In this document: piece after piece, positions 39,132 to 47,416 of the stretch | How the letters are laid out: every line of letters begins with the position of its first letter | Numbering within the stretch: position 1 is the stretch's first letter | Source: Rhodopseudomonas faecalis | Lineage (GTDB): Bacteria; Pseudomonadota; Alphaproteobacteria; Rhizobiales; Xanthobacteraceae | Direction of reading: 5' to 3' | NCBI RefSeq assembly: GCF_003217325.1 | Contig: NZ_QJTI01000001.1 | Coordinates: 1-64,000 of the forward strand | Length of the DNA: 64,000 bases | Notes under the pieces: generated by a model | Seen by the model: only the letters and a program-made list of their open reading frames with translations | The model's database searches: none | What the model was told of the DNA's origin: nothing | Translations under genes and position numbers: made by a program

Positions 39132-40067
39132 TTGACGACCACGACTCCTTCCGACTTGGCGCGCGCCACGCTGCGTCATGATGATCACCCGTTTCGCGGT
39201 ATCGCTCTTCTGATCGGCGCGACCCTCTGTCTCGCCACTTCCGACTCGCTCGCCAAATATCTGTCGGCGACGCTGCCCTCGATCGAAATCGCCTGGATCA
39301 GGTTTGTGGTGTTCGTGCTGCTGCTGGCGCCGGTGGCCTTTGCCGGCGACCGCGCGCCGCTGCGCTCGCACAAGCCGGTGCTGCAGGTGTTTCGGGCGCT
39401 GGCGCTGGTGGTGTCGTCGCTGCTGTTCATCACCGCGCTGCGCTATCTGCCGATCGCGGAAGCCTCGGCGACCTCGTTCGTGGCGCCGCTATTCGTCACC
39501 GCGCTGTCGATCGTGGTGCTGGGCGAAGTGGTCGGCTTGCATCGCTGGGCGGCAACCTTGGTTGGGCTATGCGGCGTGCTGATCGTGGTGCGGCCCGGCA
39601 CCGCGGCGTTCGATCCGGCCTCGATTCTGCCGGTCGCGTCGGCTTTTGCCTGGGCGATCACGCTGGTGATGACGCGCATGATCAGCGGCGCCGATCGCAT
39701 CATCACCACCATGGCCTATTCCGCGGTGGTCGGGGTGCTGGCGTTGAGCGCGCTGGTGCCATTTGTCTGGGTGATGCCGAGCTGGCGCGATCTGCTGCTC
39801 GGCGTCGGGGTCGGCGTCGCGTCCAGCGCCGGGCACTGGCTGGTGGTGCTGGCATTCCGTCACGCGGACGCCTCGGTGCTGGCACCGTTCTCCTACGTGC
39901 AACTGGTGTGGGTCACGGTGATCGGCTTTGTGGTGTTTGCCGAACTGCCGGATCTGTGGACCTTCGTCGGCGCCGCGTTCATCATTGGCAGCGGGCTGTA
40001 CACCGCGCATCGCGAACGGCGCCGCCACGCGAAAACGGTTCCGGCCGAGCCCAATCCCACGGCCTGA
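39132..40067 (+). CDS. EamA/DMT-family transporter
   Basis: The 311-residue protein has about ten membrane segments arranged as two EamA repeats, with FRALALVVSSLLFITALRYL and FVAPLFVTALSIVVLGE in the first and FSYVQLVWVTVIGFVVFAE in the second. Such proteins usually export metabolites or amino acids. The start is a TTG at 39132 because there is no in-frame ATG near the first membrane segment; the ribosome binding site is weak. A short basic tail (HRERRRHAK) follows the last segment. Confidence 0.87.
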   Translation: MTTTTPSDLARATLRHDDHPFRGIALLIGATLCLATSDSLAKYLSATLPSIEIAWIRFVVFVLLLAPVAFAGDRAPLRSHKPVLQVFRALALVVSSLLFITALRYLPIAEASATSFVAPLFVTALSIVVLGEVVGLHRWAATLVGLCGVLIVVRPGTAAFDPASILPVASAFAWAITLVMTRMISGADRIITTMAYSAVVGVLALSALVPFVWVMPSWRDLLLGVGVGVASSAGHWLVVLAFRHADASVLAPFSYVQLVWVTVIGFVVFAELPDLWTFVGAAFIIGSGLYTAHRERRRHAKTVPAEPNPTA

Positions 40068-40181
40068 CGGCGGCGTCGCTGTGGCATCGCCGCTCGCAGT
40101 TGCTATATCTTGCTGGCACAGTGCGGCCCCGGACGTTGGGTGCAGCCGCGCCACAGCCTTCATCCGCAAAAGAGGTACACG

Positions 40182-41612
40182 ATGGTCAATCGCATGCAGT
40201 TCTACATCGATGGCGCTTGGGTCGATCCCACCGTCAAGAAGACGACGCCGGTGGTCAATCCCGCGACCGAAGAAGCGATGTACGAAGTTGCATTGGGATC
40301 GAAGGCCGATGTCGACAAGGCGGTCGCGGCCGCGCGCCGCGCCTTTGAGAGCTACTCACAGACCAGCCGCGAGGAGCGGGTGGCGCTGCTGGAGAAGATC
40401 ATTGCCGTTTACAAGGCGCGGATGAAAGAAATTGGCGCGGCGATCTCGGATGAGATGGGCGCGCCGCTGCCGTTCGCTGAGCGTTTCCAGGCCGGCGCCG
40501 GGCTCGGCCACATCATGACCACGCTCGACGTGCTGAAGAACTACCCGTTCGAGGAGCCGCTCGGTTCAGCGCTGCTGGTGCGTGAACCGATCGGCGTGAT
40601 CGGCATGATCACCCCCTGGAACTGGCCGCTCAATCAGATCGCCTGCAAGGTGGCGCCGGCGCTGGCCGCCGGCTGCACCATGATTCTCAAGCCGTCGGAA
40701 TTCACGCCGACCTCGGCGTTGATCTTCGCCGAGATTTTGCACGAAGCCGGTGTGCCCAAGGGCGTGTTCAACCTCGTCAACGGCCTTGGCCCTGAGGTCG
40801 GCGCGGCGATGAGCGAGCATCCCGAGATCGATATGATCTCGTTCACCGGCTCAACCCGCGCCGGCATTGACGTTGCGCAGCGCGCGGCGCCGACCGTGAA
40901 GCGCGTCAGCCAGGAGCTGGGCGGCAAGTCGCCGAACATCATTCTGGAGGACGCCGATCTGCAGAAGGCGGTCACCGGCGGCGTCGCCCATGTGTTCAAC
41001 AATTCCGGCCAGTCCTGCAACGCGCCGACCCGGATGATCGTGCCGGCCTCGAAGATGAAGGAGGTCGCCGAGATCGCCAAGGCGGTGGCCGACAAGACCA
41101 AGGCCGGCGATCCGCGCGCCGAGGGCACCACCATCGGTCCGGTGGTGAACCGTGCGCAGTGGGAGAAGATCCAGGCGCTGATCAACAAGGGCATCGCCGA
41201 GGGCGCGACGCTGGTGGCCGGTGGTCCCGGCCTGCCGGATGGCGTCAACAAGGGCTTCTATGTGCGGCCGACGGTGTTCGCCGATGTCACCAACGACATG
41301 ACGATCGCGCGCGAAGAAATTTTTGGGCCGGTGATCACCATCATCGGCGCCAAGGATGAGGACGACGCGGTGCGCATCGCCAATGACACGCCCTATGGCC
41401 TCGCGGGCTATGTGTCGGCCGGTTCGGTCGAGCGCGCCCGCAAGGTCGCGCGCCAGATTCGCGCGGGTAACGTCAATCTGCAGGGCGCGTCCAATGAGCG
41501 CGCCGCGCCGTTCGGTGGCTACAAGCAATCGGGCAATGGCCGCGAATGGGGCAAGTTCGGCCTGGAAGAATATCTCGAGGTCAAGGCGATCGCCGGCTTC
41601 AACGCCGCTTAG
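40182..41612 (+). CDS. Aldehyde dehydrogenase family protein
   Basis: The 476-residue NAD(P)-dependent enzyme oxidises an aldehyde to its acid. The catalytic Glu is E245 in QELGGKS and the catalytic Cys C279 in GQSCNAPTR. The cofactor-binding region PWNWPLNQIACKVAPALAAG and FTGSTRAG are intact. AAGAGG precedes the ATG. A strong terminator about 100 bp downstream closes the unit. The aldehyde is not known. Confidence 0.93.
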   Translation: MVNRMQFYIDGAWVDPTVKKTTPVVNPATEEAMYEVALGSKADVDKAVAAARRAFESYSQTSREERVALLEKIIAVYKARMKEIGAAISDEMGAPLPFAERFQAGAGLGHIMTTLDVLKNYPFEEPLGSALLVREPIGVIGMITPWNWPLNQIACKVAPALAAGCTMILKPSEFTPTSALIFAEILHEAGVPKGVFNLVNGLGPEVGAAMSEHPEIDMISFTGSTRAGIDVAQRAAPTVKRVSQELGGKSPNIILEDADLQKAVTGGVAHVFNNSGQSCNAPTRMIVPASKMKEVAEIAKAVADKTKAGDPRAEGTTIGPVVNRAQWEKIQALINKGIAEGATLVAGGPGLPDGVNKGFYVRPTVFADVTNDMTIAREEIFGPVITIIGAKDEDDAVRIANDTPYGLAGYVSAGSVERARKVARQIRAGNVNLQGASNERAAPFGGYKQSGNGREWGKFGLEEYLEVKAIAGFNAA

Positions 41613-41711
41613 CCACGTCCTTATGGTCTTGTGCTTATGGCCTCGTGATTCTGGCTCGGTGACTGTGCCAGATCGGGGCAGGGCACTACTTGCCCGACGA
41701 CAATAGCAATC

Positions 41712-41747
41712 CGCCGGAGCGAATCAGTTTCGCCCCGGCGTTTTTTT
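41712..41747 (+). terminator. Rho-independent terminator after the aldehyde dehydrogenase gene
   Basis: The near-perfect stem cgccggagcgaa/tttcgccccggcg is followed by seven T. It lies in the 343-bp gap 41613-41955, which otherwise holds nothing recognisable. Confidence 0.88.
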
Positions 41748-41955
41748 GGTGAGGCAGGCCCGCGTCGTGTCCCGCAGCGCCATGCCGGTGCCACACTATT
41801 GCCATCAATCGGGGCCCTATGCAGCAGGCATGGATTGGCCCGCTTCGCTGAAGCGCGGCCGGTCGGGCGGTCCGTTGCCGCTCACTGCTGGATCCCTCGT
41901 GCTGCCGTAACCTCCATTGGTCGCGGCGGCCGCTGATGAAGGCCTATTATCTGTT

Positions 41956-42060
41956 ATGAATGCTACACTGCCTCAAGCCACGGTACGCCATCTGCTGGTG
42001 ATCGGAATCGGCGGCGTTGCCGTGTTTTGCGCGCTCTGCGTGGCCGCGCTGGTCTCCTGA
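41956..42060 (+). CDS. Possible 34-residue one-pass membrane peptide
   Basis: The short frame encodes a peptide with a polar start followed by a single hydrophobic helix (about residues 12-33, LLVIGIGGVAVFCALCVAAL), ending in TGA. Its composition is what a small membrane protein would have. The ribosome binding site is weak (AAGG about 14 bases upstream), so the gene is only a candidate. It is convergent with cowN. Confidence 0.35.
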   Translation: MNATLPQATVRHLLVIGIGGVAVFCALCVAALVS

Positions 42061-42130
42061 CCAAAACCCTCCTGCACCGCGCGCGGTCCTGATCCGCGCG
42101 CGGAGGTCACCGCCCCGCCGCCTAGCGGCC

Positions 42131-42409
42131 TTACATGCAGGTGACTTCCAAATCTTCAAGCAATTCCAAGGTTTCGAGATCGCCGCAATCTTCCAGCAGC
42201 TCGCGTAGCGTTGGCAGATAGTTGTGCAGCACGCGCAAATCGTCGAGCCCCTGCTTGGCGCGTAGTTCATCGCGCTTCTTCGCAAAATAGGCCCAGAACG
42301 GATTGTCGGCGGCGTCGATATGGCGCTGCAGCCGCGCCATCACCCGCTGCGATTTGCCTTCCCAATCGGCGTTCTTGAAGCTGACATAGCGATCGAACGG
42401 GACGGACAT
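42131..42409 (-). CDS. cowN: N2-fixation sustaining protein CowN
   Basis: The 92-residue soluble protein matches the remembered CowN pattern: [19 protein letters not shown], then [17 protein letters not shown], then [14 protein letters not shown] and a C-terminal Cys. CowN lets Mo-nitrogenase keep working in the presence of carbon monoxide. Strong support comes from a sigma-54 type promoter, TGGCAC-N5-TTGCT, 34 bp upstream of the start codon. AGGGAG precedes the ATG. No nif gene is in this window, so the gene stands apart from the main nitrogenase cluster. It implies that the organism fixes nitrogen. Confidence 0.88.
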   Translation of the reverse strand: MSVPFDRYVSFKNADWEGKSQRVMARLQRHIDAADNPFWAYFAKKRDELRAKQGLDDLRVLHNYLPTLRELLEDCGDLETLELLEDLEVTCM

Positions 42410-42442
42410 CCGGCACTCCCTAAGACAATAGCGCTGCTCTCA

Positions 42443-42458
42443 AGCAAACGTTGTGCCA
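42443..42458 (-). promoter_or_regulatory. Sigma-54 (-24/-12) promoter of cowN
   Basis: On the minus strand TGGCAC (42458-42453), five bases and TTGCT (42447-42443) match the RpoN consensus TGGCAC-N5-TTGCW with exact spacing. Its position just before cowN suggests NifA-dependent expression. No clear TGT-N10-ACA NifA site was found in the next 120 bp. Confidence 0.8.
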
Positions 42459-42646
42459 GCGAGCAGGGCGTGCGTAGGGCGGACACTAATCGTGCGCCAA
42501 TTCGTTAACTTTAAATCGTAATTAACTCAAATCCGCCCTAATGCCGCTGCGCAGTCCTGGCAAAACGCTGTCCGACGTGGTTGCCGAGGGTGTTGCGCAA
42601 GTCTGCCTCTTTGCTGCCATTAAACGCTGGTGCAAGGGGGCCATGG

Positions 42647-43801
42647 ATGGGTGGCGTCAAGCGAATGCGTAATTCAACCGGCATGGCGAACACCGCAACG
42701 GGCCGCGCACGCGCGTCGCGGCCTTCGAGTCCGTTCAGCCGGATCGGTGTGGTCGCCGTCACCGGCCTGGTGCTGGCCTGTGCCAGCGCCGTCTATTCCA
42801 ACGTCTTCAGCAGCGGCGCTTATCCCAGCGTGGGCGGTTTTGAGGATCGTTTCTCGGCCGCTCCCGTGCCGACCACCAATCTCTCCGCCGCCAGCCATGT
42901 CGTCGCCAAGACGCAGGGACGGCCGCATGTCGCGCTGGCGAGCCTCGCCCCGGCCTCCGCTCCCATGCAGGACATCGTCGCTGTAGCGCCCGCTGAGCCG
43001 GCTCAAGAGCCTTCGCGCGCCGGCCTGTCCCGCGAAGAATTCGCCGCCCGCTTTGCGCCGCGCTCTGTTTCGGTGGCGCCGGCTCCGGTGCCCGAGGCCG
43101 CTCCGCAGGTGGCTGCCGCGCCGCAACCGGCACGGCAACAGGTCGCCGCTCTGGTGCCGCTGCCGTCGGCGCGGCCGAGCGAGGCGTCGGCGCAGGTCGC
43201 CGCCCGCGGCAGCGACAAGGGGCCGTCGCTGCGTGAGATCGCCCAGGCTAACCGCCAGGCCAGCATTGCCGCCAACAACGCGCCCAGCAAGGCGGCCAGC
43301 ATTTTTGAAAAACTGTTCGGCAAGTCGGAGCCGCTCGGCGCCGTGCTGGCCTTTGCCTCGCCCGATGGCGGCGTGCTCAGCGATGGCCGCGACGCGCCGC
43401 AAAATACCGGCCGCTATGACCGCTTCACCGCGGTGTACGACATCTCGGCGCGCAAGGTGTATCTGCCAGACGGCACGCAGCTCGAAGCCCATTCCGGCCT
43501 CGGCGCCCGGATGGACGATCCGCGCTATGTGCACGAGCGGATGCGTGGCGCCACCCCGCCGCATCTCTATGACCTGTCGATGCGTGAAGCGCTGTTCCAC
43601 GGCGTCGAGGCGATCCGCCTCAACCCGGTTGGCGGCGCGGGCGCGATCCACGGCCGCACCGGCTTGCTGGCGCACACCTACATGCTCGGCCCGCGCGGCG
43701 ACAGCAATGGCTGCGTGTCGTTCAAGGACTACCAAGCCTTCCTGCGCGCCTTCAAGAACCAGCAGATCAAGCGGCTCGCGGTGGTCGCCAGCCTCGACTA
43801 A
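42647..43801 (+). CDS. DUF2778/Tlde1-like L,D-transpeptidase-type protein with membrane anchor
   Basis: The 384-residue protein has a basic N terminus and one membrane segment (about 32-50). A Pro/Ala-rich linker leads to a C-terminal DUF2778 domain. That domain ends with a His-to-Cys active-site pattern: HGRTGLLAH (H335, H343), then SNGCVSF (C356), as in the T6SS effector Tlde1, which acts on peptidoglycan stem peptides. An N-terminal membrane anchor and isolated location suggest a housekeeping cell-wall role rather than a secreted toxin. No immunity or T6SS gene is nearby. A terminator follows. Confidence 0.78.
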   Translation: MGGVKRMRNSTGMANTATGRARASRPSSPFSRIGVVAVTGLVLACASAVYSNVFSSGAYPSVGGFEDRFSAAPVPTTNLSAASHVVAKTQGRPHVALASLAPASAPMQDIVAVAPAEPAQEPSRAGLSREEFAARFAPRSVSVAPAPVPEAAPQVAAAPQPARQQVAALVPLPSARPSEASAQVAARGSDKGPSLREIAQANRQASIAANNAPSKAASIFEKLFGKSEPLGAVLAFASPDGGVLSDGRDAPQNTGRYDRFTAVYDISARKVYLPDGTQLEAHSGLGARMDDPRYVHERMRGATPPHLYDLSMREALFHGVEAIRLNPVGGAGAIHGRTGLLAHTYMLGPRGDSNGCVSFKDYQAFLRAFKNQQIKRLAVVASLD

Positions 43802-43830
43802 CACCGGCAATCCTCACTTTTGCTTCGTCA

Positions 43831-43862
43831 TGCCCGCGCTGTCGCGGGCATTGGCGTTTTTT
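43831..43862 (+). terminator. Terminator after the DUF2778 gene
   Basis: The 8-bp stem tgcccgcg/cgcgggca with a 4-base loop is followed by ttggcg and a run of six T. The stem itself resembles the end of the family C dispersed element. Confidence 0.65.
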
Positions 43863-43990
43863 GAGGCTTAGCTGCGCCGCGTTTGCATGGGGCCTGCCGC
43901 GTTCAATGCTGATTGCGTTCAGACAACGGCGCGCTAGGCTGATCACGCCCGCGGCCGATGGCTGCGGCTGATAGCGAGGGAGGACCGATC

Positions 43991-44428
43991 ATGGACGACC
44001 TCATTCGCAGCCTGACGGCGCTGCATACCAGCCTGATCGATGCCCGCAGCGGCTACCAAGAAGGGCTGAAGGACGCGCACGGCCAAGGGCTGACGCCGCT
44101 GTTCACCGAACTGATCGCGCAACATGACCAGGATGCCGAGGCGATCGCCGCGCAGCTGCAGCGCCTTGGTGCGCCGCCCGGCGAGGGCGGTTCCTATATG
44201 GGCATGCTCGATCGCGCGGTGATGAAGCTGACCTCGCTGGTCATCAATCTCGATGACAAGATTTTGCCGAACCTGATCGATGGCGAGCAGACTGTGCTGG
44301 CTCATTACGATCAGGCGATTGCGGCGTCATCGCCCAGCAATGCCGAATATCCGGTCCTGACGGCGCAGCGCGCGGCGCTGGTGCAGCGGATCGATGCGAT
44401 GACGGCGCGGGCAGGGCAGGCGAGCTGA
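43991..44428 (+). CDS. DUF2383 four-helix-bundle protein
   Basis: The 145-residue protein has the all-helical, ferritin-like pattern of the DUF2383 (PA2169-type) family: LIRSLTALHTSLIDARSGYQEG, then FTELIAQHDQDAEAIAAQL, followed by GSYMGMLDRAVM. The start at 43991 has AGGGAGGA eight bases upstream. The function of the family is unknown; stress-related bundles of this kind are common in proteobacteria. It is the last intact native gene before the accessory region. Confidence 0.78.
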   Translation: MDDLIRSLTALHTSLIDARSGYQEGLKDAHGQGLTPLFTELIAQHDQDAEAIAAQLQRLGAPPGEGGSYMGMLDRAVMKLTSLVINLDDKILPNLIDGEQTVLAHYDQAIAASSPSNAEYPVLTAQRAALVQRIDAMTARAGQAS

Positions 44429-44579
44429 GCGCCTTGCAGCGACGCGCAGCGGCTGTGCGCGCAGTCAGCCGTGGGGCGACTGCGCTGTGCTTAGAGCGCT
44501 TCATGTTTAGCCAGAAGCGTATCAGGCAGCGAGGAGGCTTTGCTCCAGAGTCGTCGGGATGGACGCCACGCGCCCTCTT

Positions 44580-44660
44580 ATCCCTCCGCCTTGCGGGGAG
44601 GGTGGACGGCCCGATGCCGATCGGGCCGGACGGGTGGGGGGCATCGGGTGAGCGGTCCGT
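44580..44660. repeat. Partial dispersed repeat element, family E (copy 2)
   Basis: It contains ccctccgccttgcggggaggg, then gggccggacgggtgggg, matching the left half of the element at 32669-32838. It has apparently broken the antitoxin-like reading frame that follows on the minus strand. With the neighbouring remnant it explains most of the 704-bp gap 44429-45132. Confidence 0.65.
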
Positions 44661-44671
44661 CTGCGAGCAAA

Positions 44672-44804
44672 GCCAGTTGGCGTCGCGCGCGATGCGGTCG
44701 TCGAACCGGGCGGCGTCGAAGGCATCGAACCAAGCGCGAAACCGCGCCAGATCGCCGGGGGCGAGCGCTGCGATGGCTTTTTCGATGTCTTCGACGCTGC
44801 TCAT
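44672..44804 (-). pseudogene. Antitoxin-like gene remnant, copy A
   Basis: Reading leftward from an ATG at 44804 the frame gives MSSVEDIEKAIAALAPGD, then LARFRAWFDAFDAARFDDRIARDA. It then runs into unrelated sequence and the repeat at 44580-44660. The start resembles small antitoxin-type proteins found upstream of RelE/ParE-like toxins in Rhizobiales. The same start occurs in copy B at 47579, next to a toxin fragment. The 3-prime end is lost here. Confidence 0.6.
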
Positions 44805-44821
44805 CGGTGGAGATTAGCAGT
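44709..44821. repeat. Direct repeat flanking the accessory cassette, copy A
   Basis: About 112 bp from ggcggcgtcgaaggcatcg to agattagcagt recur at 47485-47595 in the same orientation. Visible differences are one substitution (caagcg/caggcg), one missing T in copy B and two substitutions near the right end. The repeat covers the 5-prime part of the antitoxin-like gene. Confidence 0.9.
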
Positions 44822-45132
44822 TTGTGTGGGAGCGAGAAGTCGGAAGCGGCAGGGACGGTCGGCAAGCGCGGAATGACCGACGGAGGCGGCAGAGCGCAAG
44901 AGCGAAGCGTCTTGAGCACGCACGGCGCCTGCAGGATACGGCCCGGGAATCCCCAACGATTCCCTCAAGGCATGAAACGCTCTAGGAATGCACCTACGAT
45001 GCGACCAGAGGTTGATGTCGTCGCGTGCGACAATTTTCGCGCTACCCAACGCTGCAAATTGGGATCAAACTGTCCTAACCATCACTCACATGTCTGATGG
45101 CTTCGACAACCTAATCTGAAAGGAGATTCGAA
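44822..45132. other. Left junction of the accessory cassette
   Basis: No gene was recognised in these 311 bp. GC content falls from left to right. There is a hairpin gggaatc/gattccc (44945-44964), and catgaaacgctcta (44973-44986) is the near-exact inverse of tagagcgcttcatg at 44491-44504. The region ends with the strong ribosome binding site AAAGGAG of the next gene and must hold the cassette promoter if there is one. Confidence 0.45.
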
Positions 45133-45405
45133 ATGGGTCTCCGTGTATGGAATTTCAACGTCTTCTGTGACTACGCGACTCCTGACAAATACTCGGCGGT
45201 CGAGTTGCACATGGAACTGCCGATCCCACACGAGGACTTGCAGAAAGTTCAAGGCTGGCTTGGCCAAGGCGAGTGGGAAGCTGCCGAAAGCTATCTGGCG
45301 AGCAAGTACCCTCAGCACCGCGCTCTCTTGAGCGAGTGGCTCGCCGCGAGCAAGGCGCGTAATGAGGGCGCCTCAACGCCGGTCAAGCTCGCAGCTGTAG
45401 GCTGA
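45133..45405 (+). CDS. Unknown 90-residue protein, first gene of the low-GC cassette
   Basis: An AAAGGAG site stands directly before the ATG. The product is soluble with no signal peptide: an aromatic-rich N terminus (LRVWNFNVFCDYATPDKY), then mostly helical sequence, and a short flexible tail (EGASTPVKLAAVG). No family was recognised. The MFS exporter starts 11 bp after its stop, so the two are coexpressed. It could be a small enzyme or binding protein, or a precursor peptide whose tail is processed; the sequence does not decide between them. Base composition is clearly lower in GC than in neighbouring genes. Confidence 0.7.
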   Translation: MGLRVWNFNVFCDYATPDKYSAVELHMELPIPHEDLQKVQGWLGQGEWEAAESYLASKYPQHRALLSEWLAASKARNEGASTPVKLAAVG

Positions 45406-45416
45406 TTGGCATTGCC

Positions 45417-46631
45417 TTGAACGCTATTGAGCAAGGCATCGAGAAGACCAAATCGAGAGGTTTGGTATGGGCGGCCGTTACCCGTTTTGTAACGGTCGCC
45501 CTATTCTTCGATGCGCTGGCTCCGCTATTTCCTCAGATTGCCGCTAGTCATAGTCTATCAGACAACTTCTTTCAGGCTCTACTGGGAGGTTGTTACATTG
45601 CCTTTGCATGCTCACAACTGGCATCCGTTCCCGTAATTCGCGTCATTGGTCTCTATCGCACCTCGGCTCTTTCATGCATTTTCCTAGGTCTTGCCACTGC
45701 TCTGATTTTTATCAATGAGAATGCTCATCTCTTCGCGGCTGTCTTCATCTCTATGTTCGCAGTGAACAGTATCGGATCAAATGCAACCCGCGTAGTCTTA
45801 CGAGACGCAACATCGGATGATGGATATAAGAGGCTACTCGCCTGGGCTAGCGGCGCGGTTGAAATCATGCAAATCGCAATGCCCCTCGTAGCCGGGGTAT
45901 TGGTGGCCGCTTTCGGATGGCGCTGGGCTTTGGTAGCTCTTGTTGCGCCTGTGGTCATCGCTGGAGTCTGGATTGAAATCGTTGACCGAGGACAACTGGG
46001 GAGAGAGGATCGCATAAGATCGGACGCTTCCACGTCATCCGAAGGCTCAAGCTGGAAAGCCGTCTTGGCAAGGCCAGCCTTCATTATCCCAACTCTCATC
46101 GCGGCTTCATTCCAAGTGGCATTCAGCCCGCTCAGCGCCCGCCTGCCCTTCATCCTGAGCAATGAAGCGGAACTTTCCCCCGCGATGGTAGGCCTCGTCT
46201 TATCTCTGGCGAGCGGCGTGGTCGCCTTAGGTTTTTTCGTGAGCGGCTATTTGGTGGCTCATCTATCGAGCGAAAATCTAATACAGGTAGGAATAGCACT
46301 AATGACCGCCGGCCTCGCGTTCATGAGTGTTGGCTACATCTGGCACGTCTACTACACAATCTCTGGCATCATCCTTCTGCAAGCGGCGTTTGGATTCATA
46401 ATTACCCCCTGTTCTGGCGATGCCTTGAACACACATGGACAACACAGGCCAATAGCCTCGGCTGTATTTGGCTTTGTACAGCCTATGGCTGGTGGTTTTT
46501 CCGTGGCAATGACTGGAGTGCTCGGGTTACCTCAAATCGGAGGTTCGATTGGCCTGACCGTTGTTTCAATCGGACTAATATTCATTACTATTATTGTTGC
46601 GCGTGGACAACGCCAAGCCAAAGATCATTGA
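45417..46631 (+). CDS. MFS transporter, efflux type
   Basis: The 404-residue protein has about twelve membrane segments of the major facilitator superfamily, with a central cytoplasmic loop (about 195-215) rich in Ser, Asp and Arg. Its build resembles small-molecule efflux pumps. The start is a TTG at 45417, 11 bp after the preceding gene; the frame has no suitable ATG before the first membrane segment. One 60-base line of this gene (45541-45600) counts 45 percent GC, against 72 percent for a line in the carboxylase gene (34561-34620), which supports horizontal acquisition. Confidence 0.85.
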   Translation: MNAIEQGIEKTKSRGLVWAAVTRFVTVALFFDALAPLFPQIAASHSLSDNFFQALLGGCYIAFACSQLASVPVIRVIGLYRTSALSCIFLGLATALIFINENAHLFAAVFISMFAVNSIGSNATRVVLRDATSDDGYKRLLAWASGAVEIMQIAMPLVAGVLVAAFGWRWALVALVAPVVIAGVWIEIVDRGQLGREDRIRSDASTSSEGSSWKAVLARPAFIIPTLIAASFQVAFSPLSARLPFILSNEAELSPAMVGLVLSLASGVVALGFFVSGYLVAHLSSENLIQVGIALMTAGLAFMSVGYIWHVYYTISGIILLQAAFGFIITPCSGDALNTHGQHRPIASAVFGFVQPMAGGFSVAMTGVLGLPQIGGSIGLTVVSIGLIFITIIVARGQRQAKDH

Positions 46632-46723
46632 TCGGCAGTGCTTGCTCATCGATGATGCTACGGCAAATACCTCAAGCGAAATAATAGGTGTTTTGGGATT
46701 TCTGCGAGTGACCTCCAGAAATT

Positions 46724-47302
46724 ATGGAGGACATGCGGATCTTCCTTAGTTTTCATGGCGCTGACGCGATCCCGTCCATTGACAAGGCTCACCTTGCGAC
46801 CTTGCCGCCAAAGTCAAAAGTCCTGGACTTGGGATGTGGCGCCGGGATTCCTATCGCCGAACGATTGTGCCTCGCTGGTCACGCAGTGACTGGGGTGGAC
46901 AGTTCTGCTCGGCAAATTGAGATCGCGAGGGAGCGAGTTTGCCGCGCCACTTTCCTGCAAAGCGATATGATGACGGTGGACTTGCCCGTCTCGTCAATTG
47001 ATGGGGGTGCGGCGTTCTATTCGATCACGCACGTTGCGGCGACTGAGCAAGGGTTACTGTTGAGCCGAATTGGCGAATGGCTGAAACCGGCCGGGGTGTT
47101 TGTCGGCAGTTTTGGTACCGGGAGTGCGCATGACTGGGTGGGCAAATGGCTCGGCACAGAGATGTTCTTTAGTCACAACAGCGATGCGGTAACGTTCGAT
47201 TTCGTGCGCCAGGCCGGTCTTCAGATGGTTCGCGCGGAGGTGGTTCAACAAGACAATGAAGATGCCCGTTTCCTATGGATCGTTGCTCGCAAGATGAATT
47301 GA
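46724..47302 (+). CDS. SAM-dependent class I methyltransferase, possibly N-terminally truncated
   Basis: The 192-residue protein has motif I VLDLGCGAGIPIAERL, then VTGVDSSARQIEIAR (acidic loop binding the ribose) and a LKPAGVFVGSF strand, all typical of Rossmann methyltransferases. The frame is open one step further upstream as PPEIM and is then stopped by a TGA, beyond which residues WDFCE appear in the same frame. This looks like the loss of a short N-terminal segment. The stop codon lies exactly at the right border of the cassette, where the truncated toxin gene begins. The substrate is unknown. Confidence 0.78.
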   Translation: MEDMRIFLSFHGADAIPSIDKAHLATLPPKSKVLDLGCGAGIPIAERLCLAGHAVTGVDSSARQIEIARERVCRATFLQSDMMTVDLPVSSIDGGAAFYSITHVAATEQGLLLSRIGEWLKPAGVFVGSFGTGSAHDWVGKWLGTEMFFSHNSDAVTFDFVRQAGLQMVRAEVVQQDNEDARFLWIVARKMN

Positions 47303-47416
47303 CTGATGGCGCGGGTCGGCCTTGAGCAGGGCGAAACTCTTGTCGGCGAGGTCGCGGATCGGCGCGGGGAGGCGGCGATAGGCCGACCAGAATTCCGGGC
47401 TGGCGAAATGCCTCAC
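47300..47416 (-). pseudogene. RelE/ParE-type toxin gene fragment
   Basis: Leftward from a GTG at 47416 the frame reads VRHFASPEFWSAYRRLP, then PIRDLADKSFALLKADPRH, the N terminus of a small RelE-like toxin family. It continues only about six native residues further before entering cassette sequence at about 47302. The GTG overlaps the antitoxin stop (GTGA), the usual arrangement of a toxin-antitoxin operon. The C-terminal half is missing. Confidence 0.65.

Noticed and set aside
44244-44804. 186-codon minus-strand frame as a complete gene
   Set aside because: Only the first 45 or so codons are antitoxin-like; the rest crosses a dispersed repeat and the antisense of the DUF2383 gene, so it was kept only as a remnant.
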